From Alterisphingorhabdus sp038748365 (lineage in GTDB: Bacteria; Pseudomonadota; Alphaproteobacteria; Sphingomonadales; Sphingomonadaceae), in assembly GCA_038748365.1 (NCBI GenBank), contig JBCDIZ010000003.1, positions 186,001-250,000 on the forward strand: a DNA stretch of 64,000 bases. Direction: 5' to 3'. The position numbers were made by a program, and so were the translations under genes. This document shows, piece after piece, positions 25,444-34,764 of this stretch. The stretch's first letter is position 1. Every line of letters begins with the position of its first letter. The notes under the pieces were generated by a model that searched no databases, was not told where the DNA came from, and saw only the letters and a program-made list of their open reading frames with translations.

Positions 25444-28163
25444 GACAGCATATCCTTGAGCGCAGCAAAGGCAGGGTGGCCGGTGGCGGGTTTTTCCTGT
25501 CGCTGGCTATGTGACTTTTGCAGTGGCTTTCCAGATTTGCGCGCCTTGTTCGGGCTTTGCTTGTTATGCGGCTTATGGCGCGGTTTGGATCGCAGGCCTT
25601 TCCAATGCCAATATTGTGGTGGCGGTGCTTCCAGCGCCGTTTCCGCTGGTGCGTCGGCAACACTCTCCTGTGGCTTCTCCTCAACTTCCGATTTGGTCTC
25701 AATGACTGGGGCAGCGGTCTTGCGGAAGCCCGCCCCATGTAGAAGCTTGTCAAAACTCGCCTGAGTCAGCCCCATGGAACGGGCCAGCGCATCGTCGATG
25801 ATAAAGGCCTCAGGCGGACCCTTCTCGCTCGCTTCATTCCGCCCTTGATGCGCGGCACGCACGAGACGCTCGCACAGATCAACGCGTAGCCTTTGCTGGC
25901 CAAAGCGGCGGTAACCCAAGACCCAATGCGCCGCACCATCTTCACCTGAGCCAGAAGCGGTAAGCACCGGCAGCAGTTCGGCTCCATAATCCTGCTCGGC
26001 AAAGGGCTTGCGCGACCACAGCGCCACCAGGCGCCGCAACAAGGCCCTTGCCCGCACACCATGGATGCGTTCGACGAAGATATCATAGGTGCCAAAGACC
26101 ACACCATGGCGGCGCAATTGCTGCTTCTGTCCCGCATCGAGCGCTTTCAACATCTCCAGCACCGTGCCCTTGCGGCTGAGGCAACCGCCGGACTCGCATA
26201 GCTGGAGCGCCATGGCGCGCAAGGTCGCCGCCTGCTCCGGGTCATCGGCCAGTTTCTCCAGCGCCAATAAGGGCTTGAGATCGCGCACTATCTGGTCTTC
26301 CAGCCAGCGCTGTAATCGTTCTGCCACCTGTTGGCGCGGCGCGGGATCGAGCGCGATGATTGAACGGTCGAGCGCGATCATTGGCTTGAGCATTGTGCCA
26401 CCGCGTTGCAGCTTTGCTACCCGCGCATCGCGCCAATGCAGCTCATCCGCGCCTTTCAGTGCAAACTGGTCATCACCATCCTGTGTCAGCATCGTCACCC
26501 GTCCCTTGAGCAATAATGGCAAATGCCGCTCGGCAGCGGCCAGCAGCAATTTGCGATCAGCGAGCCGCGCGCTCGATCCGACAACAAAGCGAAAGCCATC
26601 GAGCCGCCCGATCGGTTCGCCCTCGACCTGCACCACATCATCCTCGATATTGACCGCCATCAGACTGCTATCCTGGGCCAATCGCCGCATCAGTATCGCC
26701 GCGCGCCGGTCGACAAAGCGCTCCGTCAGCGCCTTGTGCAGCGCCTCGGACAGCCGCTCCTCAATCTCCTGCGCCCGCGCAGCCAGCGCCTCGCGATCGG
26801 CGACCCAGTCCTGCCGATGCGCGATATAAGCCCAGCTGCGAATAGCGGCGAGCCGCCCAGACAGCATCCCGACATCGCCATTCAGCTTGTCAATCTCGTC
26901 CAGTTTGCGCGCCGCATGGTCTGCGGGGATCATCCCCTTTTCCAGCCAGCGCCATAGCCCGGCGACAAAGCGGGCATGATGATCAGTACCCACCTGCCGG
27001 AAATCGGGCAGGCCGCAGCTTGCCCAGAGCCGTTCGACCATCTCTTCACCGCGCGCATGGGCAGCCACAACCCCCTGCTCGACCAACCGCTGCAACACCG
27101 CCAGATCAATCGCCTCGGGCGCGGCGCGCAACACCACGTGATCAGGCTTACGCTGCAGGCTGTCGATCAAGGCCGAGACCAAGTGATAATCCGGCTCCGC
27201 CTCACGCCAGTAGAGCGAGGATAGCGGCGGCATATCATGGCCTTCTATCCGGGAAATCTCATCATCGCTGAACAGCGCCGCATCGCTGCCGGATGCGGCC
27301 AAAGTGCCAAAAGTGCCATTGCGCTGATGCCGCCCGGCGCGTCCGGCAATCTGCGCCATTTCGGCAATGGTCAGCCGACGCCGACGGCGGCCATCATATT
27401 TGCGCAAAGCAGCGAAGGCGACATGATGGACATCCATATTGAGCCCCATGCCGATTGCATCGGTCGCTACCAGATAATCGACCTCGCCCGACTGAAACAT
27501 CGCCACCTGGGCATTGCGAGTGCGCGGGGATAGTGCCCCCATCACCACCGCCGCGCCGCCACGAAAGCGTTTCAAAAGCTCAGCGGTGGCATAAACCTCC
27601 TCAGCGGAGAAAGCGACAATCGCGGTGCGCGGCGGCAGACGCGAGAGCTTTTTATGACCACCATAGCTGAGCGTCGAAAAGCGCGGCCGCGAGATAATCT
27701 CCGCCTCGGGCAACAGCGCTTCGATCATCGGACGCAGGCTGTCCGAACCGAGGATCATCGTCTCCTCACGTCCCCGCGCATAGAGCAGCCTGTCGGTAAA
27801 CACATGGCCGCGTTCCGGGTCAGCGCCCAGCTGCGCCTCGTCAATTGCAACAAAGGCAAAGTCACGGCTCATCGGCATACTCTCAACCGTAGCCAGCACC
27901 CAGCGCGCGCCTTCGGGGACGATGCGTTCTTCGCCGGTGATCAGCGCGACCTCTTTCGGGCCTTTGATGGCGCACACGCGATCATACACCTCGCGCGCCA
28001 ACAGCCGCAGCGGAAAACCGATCATCCCCGAGCTATGGGCGCATAGCCGTTCGACCGCGAGATGGGTCTTGCCAGTATTGGTCGGCCCCAGCACCGCGAC
28101 GACTTTCTCGGCGATCGGCTGCTGGCCAAATGAGGGGCTAAGGTGATCCATGATCTGTATCAT
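25440..28163 (-). CDS. SUV3-like superfamily 2 helicase
   Basis: A 907-residue SF2 helicase related to mitochondrial SUV3. Motifs in order: Walker A GPTNTGKTH, DEAQ-type box in FVAIDEAQLGADPERG, VAFSAEEVY, ATDAIGMGLNMDVHH and QIAGRAGRHQRNG. A long middle region resembling the SUV3 C-terminal domain follows, then a Lys/Arg-rich disordered tail of about 70 residues, probably for RNA binding. SUV3 works with an exoribonuclease; a bacterial partner is not evident here. AAGGACA lies 8 bases before the ATG. The gene ends in a four-base overlap with the S4 gene. Confidence 0.9.
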   Translation of the reverse strand: MIQIMDHLSPSFGQQPIAEKVVAVLGPTNTGKTHLAVERLCAHSSGMIGFPLRLLAREVYDRVCAIKGPKEVALITGEERIVPEGARWVLATVESMPMSRDFAFVAIDEAQLGADPERGHVFTDRLLYARGREETMILGSDSLRPMIEALLPEAEIISRPRFSTLSYGGHKKLSRLPPRTAIVAFSAEEVYATAELLKRFRGGAAVVMGALSPRTRNAQVAMFQSGEVDYLVATDAIGMGLNMDVHHVAFAALRKYDGRRRRRLTIAEMAQIAGRAGRHQRNGTFGTLAASGSDAALFSDDEISRIEGHDMPPLSSLYWREAEPDYHLVSALIDSLQRKPDHVVLRAAPEAIDLAVLQRLVEQGVVAAHARGEEMVERLWASCGLPDFRQVGTDHHARFVAGLWRWLEKGMIPADHAARKLDEIDKLNGDVGMLSGRLAAIRSWAYIAHRQDWVADREALAARAQEIEERLSEALHKALTERFVDRRAAILMRRLAQDSSLMAVNIEDDVVQVEGEPIGRLDGFRFVVGSSARLADRKLLLAAAERHLPLLLKGRVTMLTQDGDDQFALKGADELHWRDARVAKLQRGGTMLKPMIALDRSIIALDPAPRQQVAERLQRWLEDQIVRDLKPLLALEKLADDPEQAATLRAMALQLCESGGCLSRKGTVLEMLKALDAGQKQQLRRHGVVFGTYDIFVERIHGVRARALLRRLVALWSRKPFAEQDYGAELLPVLTASGSGEDGAAHWVLGYRRFGQQRLRVDLCERLVRAAHQGRNEASEKGPPEAFIIDDALARSMGLTQASFDKLLHGAGFRKTAAPVIETKSEVEEKPQESVADAPAETALEAPPPQYWHWKGLRSKPRHKPHNKQSPNKARKSGKPLQKSHSQRQEKPATGHPAFAALKDMLS

Positions 28164-28422
28164 CTATGTTGTCCTTCGCCTGCGTCAGTGCAAGTAAAAG
28201 CGCAGCGATATGCCCATTATTCCATCTGCGAAATATCACCCCGACTCACCGGAAATTCTGCTTATCGGGCAAAAGCCACAGTCCGGCGCAGTGCTGGACT
28301 CACGCGCGTCCTGTTAATTTGACTTTAACGCTATTTCTTCACACTAGAAGAATTGTAAAAAGAAGGGCTTCGCATGGCGATTTTCGCCACTCAAAATACC
28401 CAAAGCTTCGCCAAAGGCTGTG

Positions 28423-30057
28423 ATGGCATCGATGTATCACGCTGATGGACCAAAAGCGCTGGCTGGCCATGCCGGAGCCTTGACGGCGACCGGGCAATTG
28501 GCGCTGGATGATGCTCTGCCGGGACAACATAGCCAGACAGAAGTCCCCATAGCGAACCCGGAGAACGGCGCACCCTCGTGGTTCGATGGTCTGCGCACGA
28601 CCTTGCACGAGTTTAACTGGGCCCCGGATCTTGGTGCCGATATTGGTAGCCCGCAATGGTTTCGTGGGCTTTTAAGCATGCTGGTGCTGATGGGCGTTAC
28701 CATCAGCTTCTGGCCCGATTTCAGTGGATTAAAGGCGCGCCCTGCCACCGCAATGACCGTAGCGGAGCGTGATGAATGGCGCACCCAGCTCATCGCACCG
28801 CTGGCACTGGGTGCTGATACCGGCCACAAAATGGGACCAAGCGATGCCGTGATCGCGCTCAAGTCCAGCCCGGAGCGTCCCAGCATCGCGCTTGCCGCCA
28901 CTATGGGAAAAGGTGACAGTTTTGACCGGGTGCTACGCCGCGCCGGGATTGGCGGCGATCAGGCAAGCGCACTCACCACTCTGGTTGAGAGCGCTGTCCC
29001 ACTCGACTCCATCGAGCCTGGCATCAAGCTGGATATCGTCCTCGGACGCCGCACCTCACGCACCAAGCCGCGTCCTGTTGATAGCCTTGCGTTCCGCGCC
29101 CGTTTTGATCTCAATCTGGAAATTGTCCGCAATATTGATGGGGGGGGCAATGACTTCGCGCTGGTTCGCAAACCGATCATTGTCGACAATACACCGCTGC
29201 GCATCCGCGGCACTGTGGGCGACAGCCTCTATCGTTCGGCCCGTGCCGCCGGGGCTCCACCCAAGGCAATTCAGGAATATCTGAAAACGCTATCGAGCAA
29301 AATCTCTATTGGCCGAGAGATCCGCGCCACTGACGAATTTGACTTTGTCGTCGCCTATAAACGCGCCGAAACCGGCGAGCGGCAGGTCGGCAAGCTAATG
29401 TATGCGGCTTTGCATCGCGGCGACAAACGCCAAGTCGAACTCGTCAACTGGGAGCAAAATGGCCGCTTCCAGTGGTTTGATCCCAAAGGCGTTGGCGAGC
29501 AGCGCGGTGAGCTGGCGCGCCCGGTCAATGGCCGGATCACCTCACGCTATGGTATGCGGCGGCACCCCATTCTTGGGTATAAACGGATGCATGCTGGCAT
29601 TGATTTTGGCGCCCGTCATGGATCACCCATCTATGCTGCGACGGACGGTGTCATAACCTATGCCGCGCGCAAAGGCGGCTATGGCAAATTTGTCCGCATC
29701 AAACATGCCGGCGGACTGGGCACGGGCTATGGCCATATGAGCCGGATCGCAGTGCGCAACGGCCAGCGCGTCCGCCGTGGACAGATTATCGGCTATGTCG
29801 GCTCGACCGGCCTCTCCACCGGTCCGCATCTGCATTATGAAGTCTATCGCAATGGCCGCACGGTCAATCCGCTCTCGGTGAAATTCACCACACGGGCCAC
29901 GCTATCGGGCAGCGATCTCAAGAAATTCATGGCGCGGCGCAATCAGTTGATCAGTTTGGAGCCGGGCGCAGCCCTGACGGCACTCACCCCCGCTGTGCCG
30001 GAGACGGAAGAACCGACACGCGAAATCGACCGTTTGGCAGAGCCGACAATAACTTAG
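28423..30057 (+). CDS. M23 family metallopeptidase (peptidoglycan endopeptidase), membrane-anchored
   Basis: A 544-residue LytM-type peptidase. A cytoplasmic N-terminus of about 80 residues precedes one transmembrane helix (LLSMLVLMGVTISFW), then a periplasmic region resembling the LysM-like/OapA-type domain of Csd3/MepM relatives (GDSFDRVLRRAGIGG), then the M23 domain (about 385-480). Zinc ligands sit in GMRRHPILGYKRMHAGIDFG (H...H-x3-D) and GPHLHYEV (H-x-H). All catalytic residues are present, so it should cleave peptidoglycan crosslinks. The last 60 residues are variable. Confidence 0.9.
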   Translation: MASMYHADGPKALAGHAGALTATGQLALDDALPGQHSQTEVPIANPENGAPSWFDGLRTTLHEFNWAPDLGADIGSPQWFRGLLSMLVLMGVTISFWPDFSGLKARPATAMTVAERDEWRTQLIAPLALGADTGHKMGPSDAVIALKSSPERPSIALAATMGKGDSFDRVLRRAGIGGDQASALTTLVESAVPLDSIEPGIKLDIVLGRRTSRTKPRPVDSLAFRARFDLNLEIVRNIDGGGNDFALVRKPIIVDNTPLRIRGTVGDSLYRSARAAGAPPKAIQEYLKTLSSKISIGREIRATDEFDFVVAYKRAETGERQVGKLMYAALHRGDKRQVELVNWEQNGRFQWFDPKGVGEQRGELARPVNGRITSRYGMRRHPILGYKRMHAGIDFGARHGSPIYAATDGVITYAARKGGYGKFVRIKHAGGLGTGYGHMSRIAVRNGQRVRRGQIIGYVGSTGLSTGPHLHYEVYRNGRTVNPLSVKFTTRATLSGSDLKKFMARRNQLISLEPGAALTALTPAVPETEEPTREIDRLAEPTIT

Positions 30058-30095
30058 TCTGGTCTGGCCCGTTGTGCTTCGCTATCACTACGGAT

Positions 30096-31106
30096 ATGAC
30101 CCACTATCCTGCCACACGCCAATATCCTGCAATACGGATGCGCCGCACCCGTCGCCATGCATGGTCGCGCAATATGGTGCGCGAGACCCTGCTCTCCCCC
30201 GCTGACTTGATCTGGCCGCTGTTTATTACCGGCGGTGAGAATGTCGAAGAACCGATAGCCTCTCTGCCCGGCGTCTCTCGCTGGTCGGTCGACCTGATCA
30301 TACAACGGGCGCGTGAAGCGGTGGATCTCGGCATCCCCTGTGTCGCGCTGTTCCCCAATACCGAAGCCGACAAGCGCAGCGATGATGGCAAGGAAGCACT
30401 CAACCCGGATAATCTGATGTGTCAGGCGATCCGGGCGATCAAGGATGCGGTCGGCGATGATCTCGGCGTGCTCACTGATGTCGCGCTCGACCCCTATACC
30501 AGCCATGGTCAGGACGGGCTGCTTGATGATGCGGGCTATGTCACCAATGACGCCACGGTGGAGGTGCTGCGCGGGCAGGCGCTCAATCAGGCCAAGGCTG
30601 GTGCCGACATTATCGCACCCAGCGATATGATGGACGGCCGTATCGGCGCAATCCGTGACGCGCTCGAAAGCGATGGCCATCACAATGTGCAGATCATGGC
30701 CTATGCCGCCAAATATGCCAGCGCCTTTTATGGTCCGTTCCGTGATGCCGTAGGTTCGGGCGGGCTGCTCAAGGGCGACAAGAAGACCTATCAGATGGAC
30801 CCGGCCAATAGCGATGAGGCACTGCGCGAAATTGCGCTCGATATTGATGAGGGCGCGGACAGCGTGATGGTTAAGCCGGGCCTCGCCTATCTCGATATCA
30901 TCTTGCGCGCGCATCAGAATTTCGAGGTGCCTGTCTTCGCCTATCAGGTGTCGGGTGAATATGCGATGCTCGAAGCCGCCGCCAGCGTCGGTGCTGGTGA
31001 TCGTGATGCGCTATTGATGGAAAAGCTGATCGCGTTCAAGCGGGCCGGGTGCTCGGGCGTGTTGACCTATCATGCACCGGTGGCGGCGAAATTGCTGCAT
31101 GGCTGA
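30096..31106 (+). CDS. hemB: Delta-aminolevulinic acid dehydratase (porphobilinogen synthase)
   Basis: Condenses two 5-aminolevulinate molecules to porphobilinogen in haem synthesis; 336 residues. The start chosen is the ATG reading MTHYPATRQ. Visible are the N-terminal arm RMRRTRRHAWSRNMVRE, LSPADLIWPLF, the metal-loop region DVALDPYTSHGQDG, the first Schiff-base region MAYAAKYASAFYGPF, and the catalytic Lys in VMVKPGLAYLD. The metal loop has Asp in place of the Zn cysteines, as in Mg-dependent alphaproteobacterial enzymes. An 8-base overlap joins it to the acetyltransferase gene. Confidence 0.96.
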   Translation: MTHYPATRQYPAIRMRRTRRHAWSRNMVRETLLSPADLIWPLFITGGENVEEPIASLPGVSRWSVDLIIQRAREAVDLGIPCVALFPNTEADKRSDDGKEALNPDNLMCQAIRAIKDAVGDDLGVLTDVALDPYTSHGQDGLLDDAGYVTNDATVEVLRGQALNQAKAGADIIAPSDMMDGRIGAIRDALESDGHHNVQIMAYAAKYASAFYGPFRDAVGSGGLLKGDKKTYQMDPANSDEALREIALDIDEGADSVMVKPGLAYLDIILRAHQNFEVPVFAYQVSGEYAMLEAAASVGAGDRDALLMEKLIAFKRAGCSGVLTYHAPVAAKLLHG

Positions 31107-31656
31107 GATAGTGCTCGACACCGAGCGGCTGCTGCTGCGGCGTATTGAGGAAGGCGATGCAGAATTGCAATATCGCTATCTCAATTCGCCCGCGATTATG
31201 GAGCACCTTGGCGGCGTGCAGGAACTGGCGAATATTCAGGCCAAACATGACAAAACCATGGAGTATTTCTCCCGGCATGGCTTTGGCTTTATGTTCCTGA
31301 TTGAAAAAGGATCGAATGAGCTGGTTGGTCATGCTGGCCTGAAGCGCGTCGACAATACACATGCCAGAAACCAGGGCGATTTTGAGATTGGCTGGCTGGT
31401 GCGTGAAGATCGCTGGCGTCGCGGCTATGCCTTTGAGGCTGTGACCGCTGTAATTGATTGGGCCTTTGCCACCCATAACGCCCCACATGTCGTAGCCCTG
31501 ACGAGCGAGAGAAATACTCCCAGTTGGCGTTTAATGGACAAGCTCGGTATGGAACGCCGTCGCGATCTTGATTTCGACGATCCGGCTTTTCCGGCCGCAG
31601 ACAACCCTACTATCATCTATTCGCTATCACGCGACCATTGGAAGAGCGAGTTATGA
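31099..31656 (+). CDS. GNAT family N-acetyltransferase (RimJ/RimL-like)
   Basis: A 185-residue acetyltransferase starting at the ATG inside the end of hemB (ATGGCTGA overlap). The opening TERLLLRRIEEGD, the core GDFEIGWLVREDRWRRGYA (acetyl-CoA loop) and SERNTPSWRLMDKLGME are typical of the RimJ/RimL branch, which acetylates N-termini of ribosomal proteins or small amines. The substrate is not predictable. It also overlaps the next gene as ATGA, so hemB, this gene and the carbonic anhydrase gene form one unit. Confidence 0.88.
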   Translation: MAEIVLDTERLLLRRIEEGDAELQYRYLNSPAIMEHLGGVQELANIQAKHDKTMEYFSRHGFGFMFLIEKGSNELVGHAGLKRVDNTHARNQGDFEIGWLVREDRWRRGYAFEAVTAVIDWAFATHNAPHVVALTSERNTPSWRLMDKLGMERRRDLDFDDPAFPAADNPTIIYSLSRDHWKSEL

Positions 31657-32228
31657 CGAGCCAATACCCCGACACCACCATCATCCCGATCAATGGCAAA
31701 ACCCCGCAAATACATGAAACCGCCTTTATCGCTCCGGGGTGCCGGATTATTGGCGATGTTACTATCGGTGCCGATGTCAGCATCTGGTATAATTGCGTCA
31801 TCCGCGCCGATGTCAGCAGCGTGGTTATCGGCGCGCGGTCCAATGTGCAGGATGGCAGCGTCATCCATTGCGACGGCCCGACACCGATGGCGCCGGATGG
31901 CTGCCCGACCGTTATCGGCGAGGATGTGCTGATCGGTCATATGGCGATGGTGCATGGCTGTACCATCCATGATCGCGGTTTTATCGGCCTTGGGGCCATC
32001 ATCATGAATGGCTGTGTCGTCGAGAGCGATGCTATGCTTGGCGCCGGCGCGCTCCTCCCCGAAGGCAAGCATATGGCGGAACGCGAGCTATGGGTTGGTC
32101 GCCCTGCCAAGCGGCTGCGCGAACTGCCCGATGCCGCTTTGGTGGGTATGAAAATGGGCGTGGCGCATTATGTCGAAAATGGCCACGCCCATAAAAAAGC
32201 TATCGCCGAGGCAGAGGGCCTCGACTAG
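31653..32228 (+). CDS. Gamma carbonic anhydrase family protein
   Basis: A 191-residue left-handed beta-helix hexapeptide-repeat protein of the gamma-CA/YrdA/PaaY group. The repeats run from IIGDVTIGADVSIWYNCVIRAD on. Metal-binding histidines appear in VIHCDG and IGHMAMVHGC. Members are carbonic anhydrases or thioester-linked metalloproteins, and activity is not certain from sequence. Translation is coupled to the acetyltransferase gene by an ATGA overlap. Confidence 0.92.
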   Translation: MTSQYPDTTIIPINGKTPQIHETAFIAPGCRIIGDVTIGADVSIWYNCVIRADVSSVVIGARSNVQDGSVIHCDGPTPMAPDGCPTVIGEDVLIGHMAMVHGCTIHDRGFIGLGAIIMNGCVVESDAMLGAGALLPEGKHMAERELWVGRPAKRLRELPDAALVGMKMGVAHYVENGHAHKKAIAEAEGLD

Positions 32229-32243
32229 GCTAAAGTTCCAGGT

Positions 32244-32663
32244 TTAGCGGCGCGAATAGCGACGGCGACGGTCGGGCTTGAAGTTGCGGACGATATAGCC
32301 GCGCTCGGTCATCTCCTCGGCATAATCCTTTTTCGCGTCACGCAGCTCATTATAATATTCAGCCCATGCCTCGCGCCGATCTTCCTCATCAGTGGCGCGG
32401 CGTAGATCGCTGTCCAGTTCCCGCTCGGCCTCGCTGACATCAGTGCGGTAATCAAGCCAGAATTTGTTGGTGTCATTATTGGGAGCAGTCGGCAAGCGGC
32501 TGCCGCGCACCGTAATCTCGTCATCATCATCATAGGACCGGTCATAGTCCGATTTGTGATAATAGCGTCCGCCCGCCATGGCAGGCGATGCGACAACGCC
32601 GATCAGGGTCAGCGCCATGGCACCAACAGCAAGCTTTGTCAGCGGGGTCTTCATCTTCTTCAT
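32244..32663 (-). CDS. Uncharacterised secreted acidic/basic protein
   Basis: 139 residues. The signal peptide (MKKMKTPLTKLAVGAMALTL onward, cleavage near PAMAGG) is followed by a Tyr/Asp-rich segment (YHKSDYDRSYDDDD), a charged helical stretch with likely coiled coil (SEAERELDSDLRRATDEEDRREAW) and an Arg-rich end. Not a family I recognise. Probably periplasmic. The start is the ATG preceded by GGAGGACGTGAG; a longer reading lacks sense. Confidence 0.7.
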   Translation of the reverse strand: MKKMKTPLTKLAVGAMALTLIGVVASPAMAGGRYYHKSDYDRSYDDDDEITVRGSRLPTAPNNDTNKFWLDYRTDVSEAERELDSDLRRATDEEDRREAWAEYYNELRDAKKDYAEEMTERGYIVRNFKPDRRRRYSRR

Positions 32664-32801
32664 CTCACGTCCTCCATTCCTGAATGAAACAGGCAATTAC
32701 AAACGTAATCATGGAAGATGAACGGCGGCGAACTGTATCAGGCAGTCATCGCTTCGGCGCGATGAAGTGGCCTGTGCGAGCGACAGGCCGTATAGATAGC
32801 C

Positions 32802-33065
32802 TTAGCAGCCGTGATAATCGCTGGGCGGGACAAAACGCTCGCCACGCTCTTTGGCGGCCATGGCTTCATCGGCGATGCGCGTCTTGCGCTGCACCTGTTC
32901 GCGCTGCAGTTCACGTTTGGCACCCCATGCCTGCGGCATCAGAGCATAGACCAAGCGCACCCCGTCCTTGATGCTGACATCACGAAAGCCGATGACAAAG
33001 GCGAGCATCGTTGCCGCCAGTGATATCGAGGAAAAGGTATAAAATGCGCTGTCCGGTGTCATCAT
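32802..33065 (-). CDS. Small single-helix membrane protein, paralogue A
   Basis: 87 residues: an N-terminal transmembrane helix (about 8-28, SISLAATMLAFVIGF) followed by a cytoplasmic part with a charged helix QREQVQRKTRIADEAMAAKE. The same plan and a similar helix (ELQRMTEIADTAIAARKR) occur in the next small gene, about 220 bases away on the same strand. No known family. The two look like a duplicated pair. Confidence 0.62.
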   Translation of the reverse strand: MMTPDSAFYTFSSISLAATMLAFVIGFRDVSIKDGVRLVYALMPQAWGAKRELQREQVQRKTRIADEAMAAKERGERFVPPSDYHGC

Positions 33066-33288
33066 ATCGTCCCCTGTGCCGAGATCTGGTCCCGCCGCTC
33101 AGTTCTCTCTTGCCCCTGAACAACGGTGAATAGAAAATGCCCTAAATTGGTAAAGCGGCGGTCTAGAGACAGGGTTACTATAAAGTTTCCGATGAATTTT
33201 CTCACAGTGTTCGCAAGGGGTTATGATACGGAGAACGAGGCTGGGCATCCAGAATATAGGATAGACCTGACAGCGCGGAACCGTCGGT

Positions 33289-33585
33289 TCAATGCCGATT
33301 GATTATCGGAACCTTTTTCCGCTTGCGGCCAAAACCTTCTGGCTCAACGCGCTGATGTTTCTGCCGTTTGCGCGCCGCTATGGCGGTATCCGCAATCTCG
33401 GTCATGCGTTGCAGTTCCTTAAGCTGGATCAGCTTGGGTGAGAGGTCAAAACCGTCATCATCGTCATAAAAGCCGTCAATTGCGCGATTGAAGCGGCTAT
33501 CGCGCACCGCAATCACCGCCGCCAATCCTGCCGAAGCGCAGGATATGCTCATATAGGTTATAACCAGACTTCCTGAAGCCAGCAT
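33289..33585 (-). CDS. Small single-helix membrane protein, paralogue B
   Basis: 98 residues with the same layout as its neighbour: a hydrophobic N-terminus (LVITYMSISCASAGLAAVIAV), a conserved V-R-D junction, an acidic loop (DDDDGFDLS), the helix LKELQRMTEIADTAIAARKR and a basic end. Function unknown. The initiation codon is an ATG near the membrane segment. Similarity to the neighbour supports both being real genes. Confidence 0.6.
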   Translation of the reverse strand: MLASGSLVITYMSISCASAGLAAVIAVRDSRFNRAIDGFYDDDDGFDLSPKLIQLKELQRMTEIADTAIAARKRQKHQRVEPEGFGRKRKKVPIINRH

Positions 33586-33783
33586 CGCCGCTTTCCCACA
33601 TCAGGCGCCCTGTCTCATCGGGCGCATTATCCCTGCTTTCTTATCATGCATCGCGTTATTGATCACAGGGCCTCTGGTCCTAGCTCTATGATACGCGTTT
33701 ATCCCTATAGTGATGCCAACAACTGGTTACGATGCAGTATCGAGACAGGGTGGGCGGTGGATTAACCTTACCAGCCTGTCAGC

Positions 33784-34359
33784 TCAAAATGGATTAAGCG
33801 TATAGCCCGCCTGTTGCAGACGGGCATGGGCGGTCATGGCGGAGAGGTCCATGGTGACGTCGGGCAGCAGTTCGGATTTAGCAAGGCCCTGCCCCGCCGC
33901 GCTTTGGCCGCAGATGATGATATCGACGCCCTGCCAAGTCAGCGCCGCGATCAGCTCGGCATTGGGGTTACGCTTTTGATCGGGATATTTGCGCGCATAG
34001 GCCGCATCATTCGCCATATCGAACACCGCCGCGCCGTGCACCACCACGGCGGCGCGGATATTCTCCGGATCTACGCCATTGGCGGCGTGCATATTGATAA
34101 AGCGCGCCGCCGAAACCAGCGTGCGATTGAGCGCGCCCGCGTCTCCCTTGGCAACATCAAAGGTCACCGCCAGCTCCATATCCGCAGGCAGCGGCGTGTC
34201 CATCTCCACCGGTGCATGCGGGCCATAATCTTTCAGCAAAGGCCCGGTGGCAAAGCCTTTAGGCGCGGCCTCCTCTGCCATGGCAGCCGCCAGCGGCACC
34301 GCCATCACCAGCAGGGCCGCAAGCCAATAGGGAAGGGGCTGTAGGGGGCCTAGCTTCAT
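33784..34359 (-). CDS. DsrE-family protein with signal peptide
   Basis: 191 residues. The hydrophobic N-terminus (LPYWLAALLVMAVPLAAAMA) is a signal peptide, so the DsrE domain is exported, unlike the cytoplasmic TusD/DsrE sulfur carriers. Domain features are AVVVHGAAVFDMAND and the single cysteine in DIIICGQSAAG, the position of the catalytic Cys in the family. The start is the ATG in MKLGPLQPLPYW; 42 upstream codons overlap the next gene and were excluded. A sulfur-relay or redox role is inferred only. Confidence 0.8.
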   Translation of the reverse strand: MKLGPLQPLPYWLAALLVMAVPLAAAMAEEAAPKGFATGPLLKDYGPHAPVEMDTPLPADMELAVTFDVAKGDAGALNRTLVSAARFINMHAANGVDPENIRAAVVVHGAAVFDMANDAAYARKYPDQKRNPNAELIAALTWQGVDIIICGQSAAGQGLAKSELLPDVTMDLSAMTAHARLQQAGYTLNPF

Positions 34360-34369
34360 ACCGCCCGGT

Positions 34370-34723
34370 TCAGGCCATATTGGAGGCACAGGTGATGCAC
34401 AGAGCCGCTTCGGGCCGCACCGCCAGCCGCTTGGGATTGATCGGATTGCCGCAATTGACGCAGATCGCGTAGCTGCCATTGTCAATCCGCTCCAGCGCCC
34501 GCTTGACCGAGGCGATTTCGCGGGTGATCAGCGCGCCCTGCCCTTGCAGCGCGGCATCATCTTCCATCTCAACCGCCTGCTCAGAGCTATCCGCATTCAG
34601 CGGTTCAGCCAGGTCTTCGCCAATATGCCCCAGCCGGGTTTCTAGTTCGACCAGCATCGCCTCCAATTGCGCCTTCTCGGTGCGGAAGCGGGCCAGCTCT
34701 GCTGTTTTCGTCATCACATCCAT
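34370..34723 (-). CDS. DksA/TraR C4-type zinc-finger protein
   Basis: 117 residues: a coiled-coil N-terminal half (FRTEKAQLEAMLVELETRL) and a C-terminal zinc finger C-x2-C-x17-C-x2-C in CVNCGNPINPKRL and LCITCASN. This is the short TraR/DksA-like form. DksA enters the RNA polymerase secondary channel and works with (p)ppGpp; whether this short version carries the tip aspartates that matter is uncertain. It is followed closely by the DsrE gene and preceded by the YdcH gene in the same direction. Confidence 0.85.
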   Translation of the reverse strand: MDVMTKTAELARFRTEKAQLEAMLVELETRLGHIGEDLAEPLNADSSEQAVEMEDDAALQGQGALITREIASVKRALERIDNGSYAICVNCGNPINPKRLAVRPEAALCITCASNMA

Positions 34724-34764
34724 TGTCTTTACTCCTTCTCCTGCCCTATTTGCCCTGTCGGGTC

